Below, in pieces: positions 1-8,475 of a stretch of DNA of 64,000 nucleotides; within the stretch, counting starts at the first letter, position 1, and each line of letters begins with the position of its first letter. The stretch comes from JAEZDR01 sp039811185 (GTDB lineage Bacteria > Bacteroidota > Bacteroidia > Chitinophagales > Chitinophagaceae). The notes under the pieces are model-generated. The model saw nothing but the letters and a program-made list of their open reading frames with translations. It was not told the origin of the DNA and searched no databases. Both the position numbers and the translations under genes were made by a program. Location of the stretch: contig JBDHYF010000003.1 in NCBI GenBank assembly GCA_039811185.1, positions 62,001 through 126,000 of the forward strand, in the 5' to 3' direction.

Positions 1-1040
1 CAATCAAACCGTTGTTGTACAGCCTTGCAATTGAGGAGGGTGGCTTTACTCCCAACACACCTGTGGAAGACGTGCAGCAAAACTTCGGGCAATACGGCCT
101 TGTGCCCGCAACGGCTTCTACCTGTACCGGCCGCACTATGACGATGGCGTCGGCACTTGCATGGTCGCGGAACTGCGCTACCGCTTACATTATGAAGCAA
201 CTGGGTCCCGACGGAAACGAAGGTGCAAAGCGGTTTGTAGATTTTCTAAAATCCTGCAACCTTACAACCCCCGTAGATCCTTATCCATCCATTGCGCTCG
301 GCAGTGCAGAGATTTCTCTTTTTGAAATGATGCAGGCATACAGCATGTATCCGGGGCGCGGATTTAATGTAAAGCCCATGTACATCACCCGCATCGAAGA
401 CCGCAACGGCAATGTTTTGCAATCGTACATGCCCGAGCGAAAGCAAGTGCTGAACGATGTTACGGCTTATGAGTTGGTAAGTATGATGCAGGGAGTAATT
501 CGCTCCGGAACAGGAAGAAGAATGTGGGGTTACGGCGTTCAGGGCGAAGTAGCCGGTAAAACGGGCACCACAAACGATAACAGCGATGCATGGTTTATGG
601 GCTTTACGCCACAATTGCTTGCCGGTGTTTGGACAGGCTGCGACGACAGGTTTATTCGCTTTCGTTCAGACGTTGGACAAGGGTCGTCTGCCGCACTTCC
701 GGTTTGGGCCTACTTTTATGCAAAAGCTGCTGCCGATAAAAACACGGGACTGGATACGAAAACAACATTTGTAAAACCGGAAAACATCAATCTCGAACCC
801 ATGTTCGACTATGTGCCGCAAAGCGAAACGGAAATGATTGAAGAGTCCGGCCAACCCGGCGATTACGAATACGATTATGTTCCGGCAACATCGGATTATA
901 ATACGACCGAAGCCAATAACATTAAACCGGCAAAAGGTTCGTCGGACAATAAAGGAGGGAAACCGAAAACAGACAGCGGGCAAAAACCGAAAGCCATACT
1001 ACCCGCCAAAAAAGCGGATGTTAAGGTTCCTGAATTTTAG
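1..1040 (+). CDS. Penicillin-binding protein 1A (class A PBP), C-terminal part
   Basis: This is the transpeptidase half of a bifunctional peptidoglycan glycosyltransferase/transpeptidase, a periplasmic enzyme anchored in the inner membrane. The gene is cut by the window edge: in frame from base 3 it reads IKP, the end of the SxxK active-site box, so the catalytic serine lies just outside. The second box SRN (bases about 171-179) and the KTGTT box (about 558-572) are both present, followed by the typical DAWFMGFTP segment. After the catalytic domain comes an unusual acidic then Lys/Pro-rich tail of about 80 residues, probably disordered. The stop overlaps the convergent receiver-domain gene by 20 bp. 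The family assignment is firm. PBP1A rather than another class A PBP is inferred. Confidence 0.93.
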   Translation, partial: IKPLLYSLAIEEGGFTPNTPVEDVQQNFGQYGLVPATASTCTGRTMTMASALAWSRNCATAYIMKQLGPDGNEGAKRFVDFLKSCNLTTPVDPYPSIALGSAEISLFEMMQAYSMYPGRGFNVKPMYITRIEDRNGNVLQSYMPERKQVLNDVTAYELVSMMQGVIRSGTGRRMWGYGVQGEVAGKTGTTNDNSDAWFMGFTPQLLAGVWTGCDDRFIRFRSDVGQGSSAALPVWAYFYAKAAADKNTGLDTKTTFVKPENINLEPMFDYVPQSETEMIEESGQPGDYEYDYVPATSDYNTTEANNIKPAKGSSDNKGGKPKTDSGQKPKAILPAKKADVKVPEF

Positions 1041-1398
1041 AGGTAAGCAAAATCTTATTAATCAATTCTTCTAACTGTTCAATATTGAATGGTTTTTCCA
1101 AATAGTAGTCCGCATTTGCCTCGCGGGCCAGCTGCTTAATGTCGGAATTGGCAGAAAAGTAAACCACCTTAATATCAGAAAGGCCGGGCGTTGCTTTAAT
1201 CAGCCGCGTTGCTTTAACGCCACCCATTCCCGCAATGCTGTTATCCATTAAAACAATATCCGCATTCAATCCACGGAGTTTATCTGAAATATCATAATTG
1301 TCGGTAAAACCGATTACGGTAAAGCCCTGCTGCTCCAAAATAAATTTGCAAACGTCAACAATATTCTCGTCATCATCAAAAATCACAATCGTTCTCAT
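1021..1398 (-). CDS. Stand-alone response-regulator receiver domain protein
   Basis: A 125-residue protein consisting of one CheY-like receiver domain and nothing else. The acidic pocket FDDDEN is at residues 7-12, the phospho-acceptor Asp is in VLMDNS, and the conserved Lys is in LEKPF near the C-terminus. With no output domain it must act by protein contact or as a phosphorelay shuttle. The start at 1398 (MRTIVIF) is chosen because an upstream in-frame start would add nine residues before the first beta strand of the fold. It overlaps the PBP gene by 20 bp at the 3' end. No kinase is adjacent; the nearest is the multi-PAS kinase at 5785-8406. Pairing with it is only a guess. Confidence 0.88.
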   Translation of the reverse strand: MRTIVIFDDDENIVDVCKFILEQQGFTVIGFTDNYDISDKLRGLNADIVLMDNSIAGMGGVKATRLIKATPGLSDIKVVYFSANSDIKQLAREANADYYLEKPFNIEQLEELINKILLTSKIQEP

Positions 1399-1584
1399 AC
1401 CTTGATATTGCCCGCAAGCTAACACTTTCTTGCGATGCCTTCGGGAAAATTACGCTAATATTGCAATTCTTTAAACTGTTTGCCATGGTCTTTTTATTGC
1501 AGAACCTCGATTTCCTTAATCACTAACGCCGGGCCGGTTTTTAATCAGTTTACATCAATTCTCAAATTCATTTAATTTTTATTT

Positions 1585-2829
1585 ATGAAAACGTTTACGG
1601 TTTCCGATAATACACAATACTATTTAAGCCTCGAAGAACAATTTGGAGCGCACAACTATCACCCATTGCCGGTTGTTTTAAAAAAAGGCAGCGGCGTTTT
1701 TTTGTGGGATGTGGATAACGTTAGATACTGCGATTTTTTAAGCGGATACAGTGCCGTAAATCAGGGCCATTGCCATCCGCGAATTGTTCAGGCATTGGTG
1801 AAGCAGGCCGGCGAGCTCACGCTCACGTCGAGAGCGTTCTACAGCAATCGGCTCGGCGAATACGAAAAGTATATTACTGCCTATTTTGGCTACGATAAAG
1901 TGCTCCCCATGAACACGGGAGTGGAAGGCGGAGAAACAGCCATTAAACTTGCAAGACGTTGGGCCTACGTAAAAAAAGGAGTGGAAAACGACAAAGCGAG
2001 AATTGTTTTTGCAGAGGGTAATTTTTGGGGGAGAACGCTTGCCGCTATCTCTTCGTCTACTGACCCTTCAAGTTATAGTAAGTTCGGTCCTTTTATGCCC
2101 GGATTTGACCTCGTTCCCTACAACGATATTGCGGCGCTGGAGAAAGCTTTTCAGGATAAGAATGTGGCTGCATTTATGGTGGAGCCCATTCAAGGTGAAG
2201 CAGGCGTAATTTGTCCGGATGAAGGTTATCTGCGCGCTGTACGCAGCTTGTGCAGCGAATACAATGTTCTATTTATTGCAGATGAAATTCAAACCGGTTT
2301 GTGCCGCACAGGAAAAAGGCTTGCCTGCGATCATGAAAACGTTCGGCCCGACATCCTCATCCTCGGAAAGGCGCTCAGCGGTGGCGTTATGCCGGTTTCG
2401 GCAGTGCTTGCCGACGATGAAGTGATGATGAATATCCGTCCGGGCGAACATGGATCCACATACGGCGGCAATCCGCTTGCCTGTGCAGTTGCCATGGAAG
2501 CACTTCAGGTATTGAAGGATGAGAAAATGGATGAAAATGCAGTTAAGATGGGCGAATTGTTTCGAACAGAACTGCGCAATCTCCGGTCTCCGTTAATTTC
2601 CGAAGTGCGCGGAAAAGGTTTAATGAACGCCGTCACCATTCAACATTCCAATAGCGAAGCAGCCTGGGATATTTGTTTAACGATGATGAAACATGGATTG
2701 CTTGCCAAACCCACGCACGGCGATAAAATACGTTTTGCGCCGCCACTCGTTATTAACGAAAGCCAGATGATGGAGTGTATCGCGATTATCAGGAAGTCGC
2801 TTGCCGAATTCGAATCAACTAAAAATTAA
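1585..2829 (+). CDS. rocD: Ornithine aminotransferase
   Basis: A class III PLP-dependent aminotransferase of 414 residues. It transfers the delta-amino group of ornithine to 2-oxoglutarate, giving glutamate semialdehyde/P5C. Typical family segments are visible: [14 protein letters not shown] near residue 50, [11 protein letters not shown] around residue 110, and [13 protein letters not shown]. The PLP lysine is K262 in LGKALSGG. The length matches rocD-type enzymes, and the [10 protein letters not shown] block separates it from acetylornithine aminotransferases. P5C dehydrogenase, which takes the next step, is encoded at 45451. No ribosome binding site is seen upstream, as is usual for this phylum. 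The stop overlaps by 1 bp a weak upstream start of the next gene, so the two may be co-transcribed. Confidence 0.95.
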   Translation: MKTFTVSDNTQYYLSLEEQFGAHNYHPLPVVLKKGSGVFLWDVDNVRYCDFLSGYSAVNQGHCHPRIVQALVKQAGELTLTSRAFYSNRLGEYEKYITAYFGYDKVLPMNTGVEGGETAIKLARRWAYVKKGVENDKARIVFAEGNFWGRTLAAISSSTDPSSYSKFGPFMPGFDLVPYNDIAALEKAFQDKNVAAFMVEPIQGEAGVICPDEGYLRAVRSLCSEYNVLFIADEIQTGLCRTGKRLACDHENVRPDILILGKALSGGVMPVSAVLADDEVMMNIRPGEHGSTYGGNPLACAVAMEALQVLKDEKMDENAVKMGELFRTELRNLRSPLISEVRGKGLMNAVTIQHSNSEAAWDICLTMMKHGLLAKPTHGDKIRFAPPLVINESQMMECIAIIRKSLAEFESTKN

Positions 2830-2867
2830 TGGCAGCATTTTTGGAAACATCCGGGAAAACGTTATTA

Positions 2868-3335
2868 ATGAAAAGAATAGTATTGTTACTCGCGGTTGCA
2901 TTTGTGTCTTTTAATGCTGTTGCTCAAAACACATCCAGTTCTTACAAAACTTCTATCGGCGCAAAAGGATATTTTGCAAACGGATCGATAGGGGGCATCA
3001 ACGTAAAACATTTTTTAAAATCGAATACGGCCCTCGAAGGTTCACTATTGTTCAAAGACAAATTTTTTGCGTTGGAAGGAATTTACGAGTGGCATGGTGA
3101 CATTAACGGAGCCCGCGGCCTGCAATGGTATGTCGGACCCGGCGCTATGCTCGGCTTTGTGAGCGGAGGAGGCAACAACTCAACGCTTTTTGGATTAAAA
3201 GGAACCGTTGGTTTAGATTATAAATTCACCGGAGCACCGATTAACATTGCGTTTGATGTAAACCCAACCTTCACATTTGCTCCGGCAAGCGACTTCGATT
3301 TCATGGCGGGACTTGCCTTCAGGTTTGCGTTTTAA
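2868..3335 (+). CDS. Small outer-membrane beta-barrel protein, hypothetical
   Basis: About 155 residues starting MKRIVLLLAVAF, a signal peptide with a likely cleavage after NAVAQ. The mature part alternates polar and hydrophobic residues in short strands (GAKGYFANGSIGG, GPGAMLGFVSGGG, GTVGLDYKF) and ends in Phe (AFRFAF), the usual signature of an outer-membrane barrel. The number of strands fits an eight-stranded barrel of the OmpW/OmpX size class. An upstream start at 2829 is possible but would put 13 polar residues before the signal peptide, so it was rejected. No enzymatic motif is seen and the function is unknown. It follows rocD closely and may be transcribed with it. Confidence 0.78.
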   Translation: MKRIVLLLAVAFVSFNAVAQNTSSSYKTSIGAKGYFANGSIGGINVKHFLKSNTALEGSLLFKDKFFALEGIYEWHGDINGARGLQWYVGPGAMLGFVSGGGNNSTLFGLKGTVGLDYKFTGAPINIAFDVNPTFTFAPASDFDFMAGLAFRFAF

Positions 3336-3378
3336 ACGTTAAACCGGACGAAACTAAGTAGGTGCCGCAAAACAACAG

Positions 3379-3437
3379 AAAGGGATATTAGATTGTTCAA
3401 GTCAAAATTTAGAAATTTGAACTTTCTAATATCCTTT
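3379..3437 (+). repeat. Long imperfect inverted repeat, probable terminator
   Basis: Left arm AAAGGGATATTAGA (3379-3392) pairs with right arm TCTAATATCCTTT (3425-3437) with one bulged G. Inside it a second pair, GTTCAA and TTGAAC, extends the stem. A T run follows. It lies between the barrel gene and the glycoside hydrolase gene and ends only three bases before the hydrolase start codon. It probably terminates the upstream transcript, but could also act on the downstream start. Confidence 0.6.
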
Positions 3438-3440
3438 TTT

Positions 3441-5015
3441 ATGCGCTTTTTTTTCTGCAATATTTTTCTTCTTTACCTCTTGTACGGGGTGGGTGTTATG
3501 GGTAGCGGCTGCAGCAAAAACAGCATGCCCGGTGGCGGCGCTTCTCCGTCGAAGGTTACAATGGGCGAACTGATGGGTGTAAACACTTTTGTTGACGACC
3601 CTGTTGAGTTGCTGTCACCGTTTTCGGTTGTACGTGAATATCACAATTGGTCGTGGGATGAAGGCGATCTCCAGTTTGGCGACGCAAAATCATACAGCGG
3701 ATATCCCAACAACAAAATGCAATTTGCGCCGAGTGCCGGAGCTGCGGGATATTGGAATTTCGATGATTATTACAGCAACCTGCACAGCCGCGGCATTCAG
3801 GTGTCGCCCTGCATCCAGGGAAGTGTGGTGTGGCTGCACGGCAACAACTATTTCCCTTACGACAGCAAGCCGGTTGACGCACCCGGCAAGTCTGCTTCTG
3901 ATCCTGCATCTTACCATAAAAAATCTTTTCATGCCTTTCAATTTGCTGCCCGGTACGGCTCAAAAAAAGTTGATGACTCCTTGCTGTTTTTGGCGCCCGA
4001 TCAACAACGTTACTCGGGTTTGGGATGGGTAAAATATTTTGAAGACTGGAACGAGCCGGACAAGTTTTGGATGCCGGAAGCAGCCAATTTTTCGCCGGCA
4101 GAATACGCGGCTATGCTCAGCGCGAACTATGATGGCCACTGCAATACAATGACTGATGGGAGCAAGAAATTCGGTGTAAAAAATGCGGATCCGGACATGA
4201 AGGTGGTGATGAGCGGCCTAACCGCAATCAATCCGAATTATCTCAACGAAATGTTGAAATGGTTTCAGCAAAACAGGAAGGACGGGAAATTTGCGGCTGA
4301 TGTTATTAATGTGCATCAGTATTGCTGGCGCACCGCCGACGGACCTCAGGGTGGCGGCCCGGCTATAAGTCCCGAAGCTTTTGGATTGAAAGAAAAGATG
4401 AAGCCGATTGTAGACTTTCGCAACAAACACGTGCCGAATGCTGAGGTTTGGTTGTCGGAGTTTGGATGGGATACAAATCCGAGTTCGCCGCTTGCTGCGC
4501 CGCTTATCGGATCGTTTAGCCGGACGCAGGTGCAAGGCATGTGGCTCGTGCGTGCCTACCTTGCATTGATGGCTGCAGGAGCGGATAAGGCAATGGTGTA
4601 TATGCTGCGCGATGTGGATGAATCGAGTGTGATACAGTTTGCATCGTCGGGGCTCACATTAAAAAAAGGAAACTGGCAAAAGAAACCTTCCTGGTATTAT
4701 CTCGCAGCCTTAAAGCACATCTTGGGTGATATGCAGTTTGTTGGTGAAGAAAGCAATGAAGATGAAACATTAATCACTTACAAGTTTAAACAGAGAGGAA
4801 TGAATAAAGGCGCATACGTAATATGGTACAACACAGCAAGCGATAAACGAAAGGCAGGGCATCTGGTGCCGGTTAACAAAAAAGCCGGCAGCGCACAGTT
4901 GTTTCAACTTTCTGATTCCAGCGAAACCGGCATCAGCACAGCGCTTTCGGTCAGTAACCCTGTTGTTACCGTATCTGAAATGCCCATTTTTGTGGTTGTA
5001 GATTTCATTGAATAA
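3441..5015 (+). CDS. Putative TIM-barrel glycoside hydrolase, lipoprotein
   Basis: About 524 residues. The N-terminus is hydrophobic and runs into a GSGC lipobox, so it is probably a lipoprotein exported and anchored in an envelope membrane. Two acidic motifs match the clan GH-A layout: the acid/base Glu would be E205 in DWNEPDKFW and the nucleophile E340 in WLSEFGWDT, about 135 residues apart as expected for the ends of strands 4 and 7. A C-terminal beta-rich part of about 100 residues follows. The family is not certain; GH39 or GH5-like proteins have this layout. The substrate is unknown. The start at 3441 is preferred over 3393 because the longer form would begin inside the inverted repeat. 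A DUF72 gene follows after 15 bp. Confidence 0.72.
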   Translation: MRFFFCNIFLLYLLYGVGVMGSGCSKNSMPGGGASPSKVTMGELMGVNTFVDDPVELLSPFSVVREYHNWSWDEGDLQFGDAKSYSGYPNNKMQFAPSAGAAGYWNFDDYYSNLHSRGIQVSPCIQGSVVWLHGNNYFPYDSKPVDAPGKSASDPASYHKKSFHAFQFAARYGSKKVDDSLLFLAPDQQRYSGLGWVKYFEDWNEPDKFWMPEAANFSPAEYAAMLSANYDGHCNTMTDGSKKFGVKNADPDMKVVMSGLTAINPNYLNEMLKWFQQNRKDGKFAADVINVHQYCWRTADGPQGGGPAISPEAFGLKEKMKPIVDFRNKHVPNAEVWLSEFGWDTNPSSPLAAPLIGSFSRTQVQGMWLVRAYLALMAAGADKAMVYMLRDVDESSVIQFASSGLTLKKGNWQKKPSWYYLAALKHILGDMQFVGEESNEDETLITYKFKQRGMNKGAYVIWYNTASDKRKAGHLVPVNKKAGSAQLFQLSDSSETGISTALSVSNPVVTVSEMPIFVVVDFIE

Positions 5016-5030
5016 ACTGTTGGTCAATCC

Positions 5031-5795
5031 ATGTTAATTAGTGCCGCCCAAGTGAGTGAAACCCCATTTAACCTTTATGTGGGCAGAGCTGTTTTTGGCC
5101 CTTCCGACTTGGTAAGCCATCAAAGCAAACCGATTCGGGAAAACAGCTTTTTTAGCTATTACAGCGATCGCTTTAACACGGTGTTTCTCGATTCTGTATA
5201 TTTTGAAAGCGTTGGCAGCAGCCGCATTCAGCATTGGCTGCAGCAGTTGCAAGGAAAAGAATTTCGGTTTTTGATACTTGCGCATCACAATATTGCACAT
5301 CATACAAGGCTTTGTGAGGCAAGACACATATCGGCGGCTTTCGCTGATCATCTTCAACACTACGCTCATTTTCTTGGTGCCGTGGTACTTTCGCTGCCGG
5401 AGAACTACTCAGTGAAACGGTTTGGCGATTTATGCAGCTATCTTCAAACGCATTCTTTTCCGCGGCTGGCTATAATGTTTTGCGATAAGCAGTGGTATCA
5501 TCCGCGGCTTTTGCAAAACTTGAACCGCGTGCTGCTGGCAAACCGCTCTACTGTTGTTTTTGAAGATAAGGGCGATTTTGATTTCAGCTTGATCAATCAC
5601 CTTCCATTCCACTTCATCGTTGTTCAGTTTCATTTCATCTACACCTCTCAAGATGTGCAAAGGCTGAAGGCCTGGATTCATTTTATCCGATGCGGGCGGG
5701 AAAAGTCGCTTATGGATTGCTACTTTATTTTTTATGGAGAAGAAACGCGCGTTGAGATGATGAAAATGATACTCTGGCTTGGCGTCAATGATTAA
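5031..5795 (+). CDS. Divergent DUF72 (YecE-like) family protein
   Basis: A 254-residue protein that follows the DUF72 pattern. It has a start strand LYVGRAVFG, then FFSYYSDRFNTVFLDSVYFES (in the family: YY...FNTVEINSTFY), a REQ/LQG-EFRFL segment, then LGAVVLSLPENYS, corresponding to the usual GPLLFQLPP. The C-terminal third (ending GVND) is less conserved. The DUF72 fold is a TIM barrel of unknown activity. This copy lacks several of the family's usual Gly and Trp residues, so it is a diverged member. It sits 15 bp after the glycoside hydrolase gene and is probably in the same transcript. Its stop overlaps the convergent histidine kinase gene by 11 bp. Confidence 0.65.
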   Translation: MLISAAQVSETPFNLYVGRAVFGPSDLVSHQSKPIRENSFFSYYSDRFNTVFLDSVYFESVGSSRIQHWLQQLQGKEFRFLILAHHNIAHHTRLCEARHISAAFADHLQHYAHFLGAVVLSLPENYSVKRFGDLCSYLQTHSFPRLAIMFCDKQWYHPRLLQNLNRVLLANRSTVVFEDKGDFDFSLINHLPFHFIVVQFHFIYTSQDVQRLKAWIHFIRCGREKSLMDCYFIFYGEETRVEMMKMILWLGVND

Positions 5796-8406
5796 GAACG
5801 AAGGGGAGAGAAAAAGAAAAAGTGGAGCCTTCGCCTGCTTTACTTTCTACGGTCATTTTGCCCTGCTGCCTGCTTATGATTTCACGACAGATGAAAAGTC
5901 CTAAACCAAGCCCCGACATTCCCTTTAAACTTGTTGAATGCACCCGATAAAATTGTTCGAATAATCGGGTTTGATTTTCTGCGGAAATACCAACGCCAAA
6001 GTCCTGGACGGAGAAGCGGATCATCTCTCCTTCGCGTTTCGTTCGCACAACAATTTTGTCGGCGTCGGGCGAAAATTTCGCAGCATTCGTCAGCAGATTA
6101 ATCATCACCTGTCCAATCCGGTCTCTGTCTCCAAGCACGATAACATCTTCGGATAATTCAACAATCACCTCGTGCTTTTTATGGATGTGTTCAAAATCCG
6201 CAACTACTTCTGCGGCCAGATCATTCAGGTTAAAATTACAGTTGTTAAAGACCATTTTACCAGCCTGAATTTTCGTAACGTCCAGCAGGTCGTCGATCAG
6301 GTTTGTAAGTTTATTGATTTGTTTATCCATTCTGCCGAGCATTACGGCTTCCTGCTCATTTCCTTTTTCTAAAAAGATAGATTCAAGAACTTGTGTATAA
6401 GCTTTAATGCTTGTTACAGGCGTGCGTAGCTCGTGGCTGGCGATTCCCAAAAATTCATCTTTCTGTTTTTGGAGTAATGCCTGTTCGGTGATATCAACTG
6501 CGGAATTGATGATGCCGATCACCTGATCATGTTCGTCGCGAATGGGTTTATAAGTAAAGTTGAACCAGAATGTTTGCAGTTGACCGTTTACCACAAGATT
6601 TGCCGGTTGCGAACTGGTGTGGTAGGCAACTCCTGACTCAAAAACTTCGTTCAGTATTCCGATGAAGGGCTGGTCTTTCAACTCAGGAAGCGCATCAATC
6701 AACTTCTTCCCGATTACAGATTCATCTTTACCCCAAAGCCTGATCATTGCTTCGTTGGCAACTTCAATTTCAAAGTATTTTCCTTTGTATAATGCCGTGG
6801 CCATCGGCGCTTCTAAAATCAGGCGCTTAAATTTTTCTTCGCTCTCCTGTATTTTCCGCTTCGCAATCGTTTGTTCGGTTACGTCGATGGCGGCGTTGAT
6901 CACACCTTTAATCTTGTTTTTATCATCATATAAAGGCGAAAAAACATAAGTATAGTATCGCTTTTCAGAAATATTATTTGTTACAAAGTCAACCTCAACA
7001 TGCTGCCCATATTTCTCAACTCCTCTTTGGTAAACTTCCTGAATTTCCTGAAACACAATGTTGTTGCTGAATTCCGGGAAAACATCAATTAACCTACGGT
7101 TTAAAATATCAGCCTCCGTCTTATTCCAGAGTGCGAGCATGGTGTGATTGGCAACGGTGATCAGCAGGTCGTCGCCTTCAAATATTGCCATGGCAACGGG
7201 CGCCTGCATCACCATATTTTTGAAATTCTGTTCGCTTCTTTTCAGCGCATCTTTCCACTCATCCTCACGCGTAAGATCGCGCATGATCATTCCAATTGAT
7301 TCACCGCCGCCGGCCTCCGTATCCGGAATGACAACGGCATTGTTTTCTACCCGGAATACTTCGTTTGTTTGCATGTTTGTAAGTGCATGCTCGCCCGTCC
7401 AGCGGCCGTTGGAAGCAAGAAGGGGCATCATTTGCCCGCGTAAAAATGCGTGTTGGTTTTTACACATCATCGAGGCAAAACTCAGCCGGTCTGCTTCGCC
7501 TTCGATACCCAGCAATTCCACTCCTTTTTTATTGATGTAGGTACAAGAGCCGTCGGGTTCAAATATGCCCATAATGTTCACGCTGTTTTCAACAAGACTT
7601 AACAGTTTGCGCTGTTCGCTTTTCAATATCACCTTTTCTGTGATGTCGCGGATAATAGAAAAATAGTAAATGTTATTTCCGCCATCATCCTTAATCATGC
7701 TGCTGAATAATCGTCCCCAGAAAAAACGTTCGCCATCTTTATGTTGATAGCGCTTTTCCATTTGGAGCGAGCTTTCTGTTGTAAGCAGGCGTTCTCTGAA
7801 GTCGAGGCTCTTTACGATGTCGTCGGGATGTGTGATGGCGTATGCATCCAGCCCAATCAGGTCGGCCGCATCGTAGCCAAGCCACCGGTTAAATTCCTTA
7901 TTGGTATAAATGAATTTTCCATCGAGTGTGCTAATGACAACGCCTAAAGGAATTTCTTCAAAAGCCGACCGGAAATATTTGAACGAAAGCGTTGAGAGTA
8001 CGTTGGTATTTTCGATCAATCCCGTTACCGCTGAAAGCTTTCCGCTTTCGGAAACCGGCTTTAAAAAACATCGGTACGCAGATCCGTTTTTAAGGAGTAA
8101 GGTATTGTAACGCCCCTCGTTACTTGCCTCGGCAGAAGCGCCGATATGAGCAAACTCGCTTTCAAAAATTTCGCGGCCCTGAGCCGACAATCCGTTAAGG
8201 AAATCGTTTAAGCCGGCAGCCGTGTTTGTTTCAATCAGGTTCGCCAGCTCTTCACTCATTTCAACAGCCATCGCAGCACAATCAATCACAAAGAAATTTG
8301 CACGGAATTTTGCCAACACATCGATAAACAACTCATTCTTAGCATTCTCAACAGGAGATTTTTTATGTATATCCATACAACATTCACTGGCCGCAGTATT
8401 AGTCAT
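5785..8406 (-). CDS. Multi-PAS sensor histidine kinase
   Basis: About 873 residues with no clear membrane segment, so probably cytoplasmic. Reading from the N-terminus: a degenerate PAS-like region (about 25-135), then four PAS domains (about 138-260, 265-390, 390-515, 520-645), most of them ending in the DITE/DVTE linker. Then come HisKA with the H-box ASHELRTPVTS and a complete catalytic domain with N-box NLLTNAAKFSP, G1 DFGVGIS and G2 GLGLGLFI. It should autophosphorylate on His and pass phosphate to a response regulator, which is not adjacent. PAS4 and PAS5 resemble each other (AVATA/ALW-type repeats), suggesting duplication. The first ATG is at 8406; MDIHKK at 8376 is an alternative. The signal is unknown. 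Confidence 0.93.
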   Translation of the reverse strand: MTNTAASECCMDIHKKSPVENAKNELFIDVLAKFRANFFVIDCAAMAVEMSEELANLIETNTAAGLNDFLNGLSAQGREIFESEFAHIGASAEASNEGRYNTLLLKNGSAYRCFLKPVSESGKLSAVTGLIENTNVLSTLSFKYFRSAFEEIPLGVVISTLDGKFIYTNKEFNRWLGYDAADLIGLDAYAITHPDDIVKSLDFRERLLTTESSLQMEKRYQHKDGERFFWGRLFSSMIKDDGGNNIYYFSIIRDITEKVILKSEQRKLLSLVENSVNIMGIFEPDGSCTYINKKGVELLGIEGEADRLSFASMMCKNQHAFLRGQMMPLLASNGRWTGEHALTNMQTNEVFRVENNAVVIPDTEAGGGESIGMIMRDLTREDEWKDALKRSEQNFKNMVMQAPVAMAIFEGDDLLITVANHTMLALWNKTEADILNRRLIDVFPEFSNNIVFQEIQEVYQRGVEKYGQHVEVDFVTNNISEKRYYTYVFSPLYDDKNKIKGVINAAIDVTEQTIAKRKIQESEEKFKRLILEAPMATALYKGKYFEIEVANEAMIRLWGKDESVIGKKLIDALPELKDQPFIGILNEVFESGVAYHTSSQPANLVVNGQLQTFWFNFTYKPIRDEHDQVIGIINSAVDITEQALLQKQKDEFLGIASHELRTPVTSIKAYTQVLESIFLEKGNEQEAVMLGRMDKQINKLTNLIDDLLDVTKIQAGKMVFNNCNFNLNDLAAEVVADFEHIHKKHEVIVELSEDVIVLGDRDRIGQVMINLLTNAAKFSPDADKIVVRTKREGEMIRFSVQDFGVGISAENQTRLFEQFYRVHSTSLKGMSGLGLGLFICREIISRQQGKMTVESKAGEGSTFSFSLPFVLNH

Positions 8407-8475
8407 GCATCCGTGGTTACAATTTTAAATAAAATTATGAGGTCTTTATTATCTTGCCATTCTTAATTTTTAAAA

